A DNA stretch of 64,000 bases from Limnobaculum zhutongyuii (GTDB taxonomy: Bacteria; Pseudomonadota; Gammaproteobacteria; Enterobacterales; Enterobacteriaceae), in the NCBI RefSeq assembly GCF_004295645.1, contig NZ_CP034752.1:3782001-3846000 (forward strand). Direction: 5' to 3'. A program made the translations under genes and the position numbers. The notes beneath the pieces are model-generated. The model was not told the DNA's origin, searched no databases, and saw nothing but the letters and a program-made list of their open reading frames with translations. Positions 60,633 through 64,000 of this stretch are shown one piece after another. Every line of letters starts with the position of its first letter. Position 1 is the first letter of the stretch.

Positions 60633-60992
60633 ATGTTTCATACCAATGTGGTCAATCAACTCACCAGCTGGATTAAGGATAATCTTCAGGAGCCGCTTAA
60701 TATCAAAACGGTTGCTTCAAGGTCAGGCTACTCTCCATGGCACCTTCAGCGAATGTTTAAGAGCATTACCGGCTATCCACTCGCCTCTTACATTCGCATC
60801 CAGCGGCTCAATAATGCTGCCAGTGAATTAAAAAAGAGCCGAGTAACCGTGGCCGATGTGGCGGCAAAATATCAATTTGATTCTCAGCAGAGCTTTTGTC
60901 GGGCATTTAAAAAGTATTTTGCTACTTCACCATCCCGCTATCGCCGGTTTTCGCTAACCGATCAACCGTCAGGTTCGGCCAACAATCAGTGA
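60633..60992 (+). CDS. SoxS/MarA/RamA-like AraC regulator
   Basis: A 119-residue single-domain AraC protein. Both helix-turn-helix units are present: SGYSPWHLQRMFKSITGYPLASYIR and VADVAAKYQFDSQQSFCRAFKKYF. It fits the SoxS/MarA/RamA group in length and in the SQQSFxRxFKKYF motif. A strong GGAGGG lies before the ATG at 60633. It follows azoR by 37 bp and is probably in its operon, which suggests a stress or multidrug-type response. Its last 24 nt overlap the convergent yeaL gene. Confidence 0.88.
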   Translation: MFHTNVVNQLTSWIKDNLQEPLNIKTVASRSGYSPWHLQRMFKSITGYPLASYIRIQRLNNAASELKKSRVTVADVAAKYQFDSQQSFCRAFKKYFATSPSRYRRFSLTDQPSGSANNQ

Positions 60993-61421
60993 TACCATTC
61001 CGGCAGCAATCAATGGGCCTACCGGTACTCCGCGGAAAAATGCCACACCAATAATGGTACCAATCAACAGCCCCGCCACAATGGAGGGCTGGCTGGTCAT
61101 CAGCGTTACCCCTCTCCCCCCCAACCAGGCTACGGCAATCCCGATAATGATTGCGACTATCGATTTCCAGTTAACAAACACCTGCAACAACATGGCTGGA
61201 CTCATTTTACCGTTAGCCAGCGGTGTCATCACCGCAATGGTCAATATGGTAATACCCACGGTTAATCCATATTTCTGCACCATTGGGAATGCAGCCTCAA
61301 GTGGCGTCAGGCGGAGGATAAGCAGAACAAGAATGGCAATAGTGACGGTATTGTTGTGGCTAAGAATACCTAGCCCGGCCAATACCAGCAGGATGATAAG
61401 TGTGGGGTCAATACTGGGCAT
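60969..61421 (-). CDS. yeaL: YeaL (UPF0756) membrane protein
   Basis: A 150-residue inner-membrane protein of the DUF441 family (E. coli YeaL 148 aa) with four helices (about 5-35, 50-70, 84-102, 110-145) and the conserved VNWKSIVAIIIGIAVAWLGGRGVTLM and PVGPLIAAGMVSLIVG stretches. Function unknown. Its 3' end overlaps the AraC gene in the opposite strand by 24 nt. Confidence 0.93.
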   Translation of the reverse strand: MPSIDPTLIILLVLAGLGILSHNNTVTIAILVLLILRLTPLEAAFPMVQKYGLTVGITILTIAVMTPLANGKMSPAMLLQVFVNWKSIVAIIIGIAVAWLGGRGVTLMTSQPSIVAGLLIGTIIGVAFFRGVPVGPLIAAGMVSLIVGRT

Positions 61422-61517
61422 TTGCGGTAGTTCTCATAAATGAAGATACAAATAAATGCTTGATGAATATCGGTTAAGAAATTCCGATATTCATCATACC
61501 GCAAATAATCAAAAGCG

Positions 61518-62393
61518 TTATAGTTTATCGGTTGAGAAAGTATCACACTGGCGAAAATCACCAGAATCAAAACCACGTTTGAACCAGGTATAACGCTGCT
61601 GTGAAGTACCGTGAGTAAAACTATCAGGAATAACGCGGCCGCTGCTTTGCTTTTGCAGACGGTCATCACCAATCGCCTGAGCGGCGTTGAGCGCTTCTTC
61701 CATATCACCCATTTCTAATACCTGCTGTTTTTGCATACTGTGCCCCCAGACCCCGGCAAAGCAGTCTGCCTGTAGCTCTTGCTTCACAGAGAGACGGTTC
61801 ACTTCAGCCTGACTACGGGATTGCTGCTGCATAGCACGAACTTTATTGGCAATACCCATCAGATTTTGTACATGGTGGCCAACTTCATGAGCAACAACGT
61901 AGGCCTGAGCAAAATCACCACCGGCTTTCAGACGTGTTTCCATATCCTGATAAAACGACAGGTCGATATATACGGTCTTATCCGCCGGGCAATAGAACGG
62001 CCCCATCACTGATTCACCGGTACCACAACCGGTACGGGTTGCGCCGCGATACAGCACCAGTTTAGGGTCCTGATAGCTACTCCCCTCTTTTTTAAAGATG
62101 GCATCCCAGGTATCTTCTGTAGAGGCCAATACCACTGAGGTGAATTTAGCCTTTTCGTTATCCTGCGGAGAGAGAGCCTGGCTTTGCTGGGTAGGTTGTA
62201 CATCGCCACCGTTTAGCAGTGGTGTCAGGTCTACGCCGTAGTATCCGGCCACCAGTACCACGACCAGCAGAACCAATCCACCTTTACCTCTGGGTACTCG
62301 CATACCGCCGCCACCCATTCCACGAGAAAAACCACCTGACTCACTACGGCGATCCTCAACGTTATCGCTTTCCCGACGACCTTGCCAACGCAT
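61518..62393 (-). CDS. ypfJ: Putative neutral zinc metallopeptidase YpfJ
   Basis: A 291-residue membrane-anchored protein (E. coli YpfJ 287 aa). N-terminal RWQGRRESDNVEDRR, a Gly-rich stretch, one helix (GLVLLVVVLVAGYYGVDL, about 34-52), then the metallopeptidase domain with CPADKTVYIDLSFY and the zinc motif VAHEVGHHVQNL plus QADCFAGVWGH. Substrate unknown. The ORF opens 7 codons earlier; the ATG at 62393 gives the E. coli start and has GAGAGA upstream. Confidence 0.94.
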   Translation of the reverse strand: MRWQGRRESDNVEDRRSESGGFSRGMGGGGMRVPRGKGGLVLLVVVLVAGYYGVDLTPLLNGGDVQPTQQSQALSPQDNEKAKFTSVVLASTEDTWDAIFKKEGSSYQDPKLVLYRGATRTGCGTGESVMGPFYCPADKTVYIDLSFYQDMETRLKAGGDFAQAYVVAHEVGHHVQNLMGIANKVRAMQQQSRSQAEVNRLSVKQELQADCFAGVWGHSMQKQQVLEMGDMEEALNAAQAIGDDRLQKQSSGRVIPDSFTHGTSQQRYTWFKRGFDSGDFRQCDTFSTDKL

Positions 62394-62550
62394 AATCTTG
62401 TCTCTCATTATCAACGGCCATAAATCAGGCCAATAATTACATTATATAACCTGAGTATATGCAGCAAAACATAAAAAGCCCTATTGATGCAGGATAAAAC
62501 GAGTAATAAAGCATAATTTTGTTGTAAGAATCACCATCACCAGATAAGCA

Positions 62551-62573
62551 AAAAGCCGGATAAACCGGCTTTT
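62551..62573 (-). terminator. Intrinsic terminator of purC
   Basis: AAAAGCCGG and CCGGCTTTT pair around 5 nt, followed on the minus strand by TTTTTGC, 36 bp past the purC stop. Confidence 0.85.
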
Positions 62574-62609
62574 AACAGTGACACTGAGCTTACGAAATCG
62601 ATTGCGCAA

Positions 62610-63323
62610 CTAGTCCAAATTAATACCGAGACGGTGTGCTACCTCTTCGTACGCTTCAATCAAGCCACCCAGGCTTTGGCGGAAACGGTCTTTATCCATT
62701 TTGTTAAGCGTTGTTTTATCCCACAGGCGGCTGCCGTCCGGGGAGAACTCATCGCCCAGCACAATTTCACCTTTAAACAGACCAAACTCCAGCTTAAAGT
62801 CCACCAGGATCAGACCGGCATCATCAAACAGTTTTTTTAGCACGTCGTTGGCTTTATAGGTCAGCTCTTTCATTCGCGCCAGATTAGACTCATTCACCCA
62901 ACCAAAAGTAGTGCAATAAGATTCGTTGATCATTGGGTCATGCATGGCATCGTTTTTCAAAAACAGATCGAACAACGGTGGGCTGAGTTCCATTCCCTCT
63001 TTTACGCCTAAACGACGCACCAGAGATCCCGCAGCACGGTTGCGGATTACACATTCAACCGGCACCATCTCCAGCTTCTTAACCAGTACTTCAGTATCAG
63101 AAAGCAGACGCACCATCTGAGTCGGAATTCCCGCCTCTTCCAGCTTGCTCATAATGAAATAGTTAAATTTATTATTGACCATTCCTTTACGATCGAACTG
63201 CTCAATGCGCTCACCGTCCAGGGCTGAAGTGTCATTACGAAATTCCAGAACTAGCAGGTCCGGATCCTCTGTTGTATAAACGGTTTTTGCCTTACCACGA
63301 TAAAGTTCGGCTACCTTTTGCAT
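62610..63323 (-). CDS. purC: SAICAR synthase
   Basis: A 237-residue purine synthesis enzyme (E. coli 237 aa) joining CAIR and aspartate with ATP. ATP-binding YRGKAKTVYTTEDPDLLVLEFRNDTSA near the start, PVECVIRNRAAGSLVRRLG (about 92-110) and LVDFKLEFGLFKGEIVLGDEFSPDGSRLWD (about 175-205) are conserved. Between bamC and ypfJ, as in E. coli. PurR control is expected from the family, but no PUR box was recognised. Confidence 0.97.
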   Translation of the reverse strand: MQKVAELYRGKAKTVYTTEDPDLLVLEFRNDTSALDGERIEQFDRKGMVNNKFNYFIMSKLEEAGIPTQMVRLLSDTEVLVKKLEMVPVECVIRNRAAGSLVRRLGVKEGMELSPPLFDLFLKNDAMHDPMINESYCTTFGWVNESNLARMKELTYKANDVLKKLFDDAGLILVDFKLEFGLFKGEIVLGDEFSPDGSRLWDKTTLNKMDKDRFRQSLGGLIEAYEEVAHRLGINLD

Positions 63324-63379
63324 CTTCAGTTTTCTCCGTTGATTTCAAATGTGATGGTTTTTATTACTAAACGTGGAAT

Positions 63380-63406
63380 AAAAAAGGGGCGTTAAGCCCC
63401 TTTTTT
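63380..63406 (-). terminator. Intrinsic terminator of bamC
   Basis: AAAAAGGGGC-GTTAA-GCCCCTTTTTT stem flanked by A and T runs on both sides, just past the bamC stop. It separates bamC from purC. Confidence 0.88.
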
Positions 63407-63408
63407 CA

Positions 63409-64000
63409 TTATTCAGCTATCAAGCTATGGTTAAACGCGGATTGCAGAACCGTAACCAGTGCGTTGTTTTCTGACTCTTTCAACACCTGGCCTTTATCGG
63501 TACTAAATTGCAGGCTACTGCGGTTATCTAAATCGCCCACCTGAATTTTGTAATCACCGTTTTTCAAATCTGGATTTGGCACACTCAATGCTGCCCAGTT
63601 GCTGTTTGATGACTTGAAGGTCACGGTAATTAAGCCCAGTTGCTTATTACGATCGTTAATCTTCATGCCCACATTTTCCAGCACCGTTGGCAGACGCTCC
63701 CAAACGTTAGTATAAGGCGCGCGTACAATGACTACCGGTAGACCAGTATCATCGTGGGCTGCTTGCAGAACAATACTACCACCTGCTTTTGCAGCCTGTT
63801 GAGAACTCAGATTGCTCTGAGTTTTATCTAAGCCTTCAGTAATGGCATTCAACATACTGATACTGTAGCGTTGCATAGAAGCGGCATCAGACACCGTTTT
63901 ATCACCGGCTTTCAGTTCCAGCACTTTCACTGACAGTTGATTCTGATAACCCTGAGGCTGAACCGCTATCTGATAACGAGCGCTGTGAGCAACGTTTTCA
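63409..64000 (-). CDS. bamC: Outer-membrane assembly lipoprotein BamC, 3' part
   Basis: The last 196 codons of BamC (NlpB) are in the window; the 5' part, with signal peptide and helix-grip domain 1, lies outside. Visible are NVAHSARYQIAVQPQGYQNQLSVKVLEL (end of domain 1), VSDAASMQRYSISMLNAITEGLD (linker) and the C-terminal domain with NRKQLGLITVTF and YKIQVGDLDNRSSLQF. Part of the BAM complex with BamABDE. Upstream of purC, as in E. coli. Confidence 0.92.
   Translation of the reverse strand, partial: ENVAHSARYQIAVQPQGYQNQLSVKVLELKAGDKTVSDAASMQRYSISMLNAITEGLDKTQSNLSSQQAAKAGGSIVLQAAHDDTGLPVVIVRAPYTNVWERLPTVLENVGMKINDRNKQLGLITVTFKSSNSNWAALSVPNPDLKNGDYKIQVGDLDNRSSLQFSTDKGQVLKESENNALVTVLQSAFNHSLIAE

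Overview
The window is chromosomal DNA of a gammaproteobacterium of the order Enterobacterales. The order ligA-zipA-cysZ, cysK-ptsHI-crr, cysM-cysAWUP-yfeX-yfeY-ypeA, narQ-yffB-dapE-ypfN-tmcA-ypfJ-purC-bamC and gltX next to tRNA-Val/Lys genes follows the Escherichia coli map around minute 52-56. The proteins differ clearly from E. coli, and several blocks are inserted or rearranged, so a more distant family (Budviciaceae-, Hafniaceae- or Yersiniaceae-like) is likely. I cannot name the species from sequence alone. No rRNA, CRISPR array, transposase or integrase was seen.

Layout. 1-7.2 kb: tail of a dehydrogenase gene, an aldo-keto reductase (gprA/yghZ type), the Mn transporter mntH with a Fur-like box, then two genes broken by single in-frame stops (isoaspartyl peptidase iaaA and an OafA-type acyltransferase) around a small unknown ORF. 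7.2-9.7 kb: tRNA-Ala, gltX, three identical tRNA-Val, tRNA-Lys and tRNA-Leu. 9.8-14 kb: ypeB, ligA, zipA, cysZ. 14.1-25.6 kb: a very AT-rich O-antigen/polysaccharide cluster on the minus strand, inserted between cysZ and cysK and headed by an RfaH ops (JUMPstart-type) element. 26-30.4 kb: cysK and ptsH-ptsI-crr. 30.4-36.7 kb: a lipoprotein, a CpxRA-like two-component system and a divergent macAB efflux pair. 37-41.7 kb: the sulfate/thiosulfate operon cysPUWAM. 41.9-44.6 kb: yfeX, yfeY, ypeA and yaiI. 45-53.8 kb: periplasmic nitrate reductase napFDAGHBC divergent from its regulators narQ-narP. 54-64 kb: yffB-dapE-M15 peptidase-ypfN, tmcA, a redox block (LysR regulator, azoreductase, SoxS-like regulator), yeaL, ypfJ, purC and the 3' part of bamC.

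How the genes work together. The cys genes make a nearly complete sulfate-import-to-cysteine set split by the inserted O-antigen block. That block (wzz, wzx, three glycosyltransferases, fnlA, an RmlD-like reductase, a WbuC cupin, wzy, rmlC, an SDR and an O-acetyltransferase) encodes a Wzx/Wzy polysaccharide. It has no initiating transferase and no rmlABD, so it must borrow WecA and dTDP-sugar enzymes from elsewhere. Nap and NarQP form one self-contained nitrate-sensing and respiration locus.

Most notable non-coding content: (i) a repeat family with three copies (near 36.8 kb and two in opposite orientation at 44.6-45.0 kb) whose stem shows a compensatory base change, with extra hairpins between the last two; (ii) a 200-nt run of five hairpins at 59.64-59.84 kb between the LysR gene and azoR; (iii) a long imperfect inverted repeat between ptsI and crr; (iv) a heptamer repeat at the start of wzy whose copy number would switch the reading frame.
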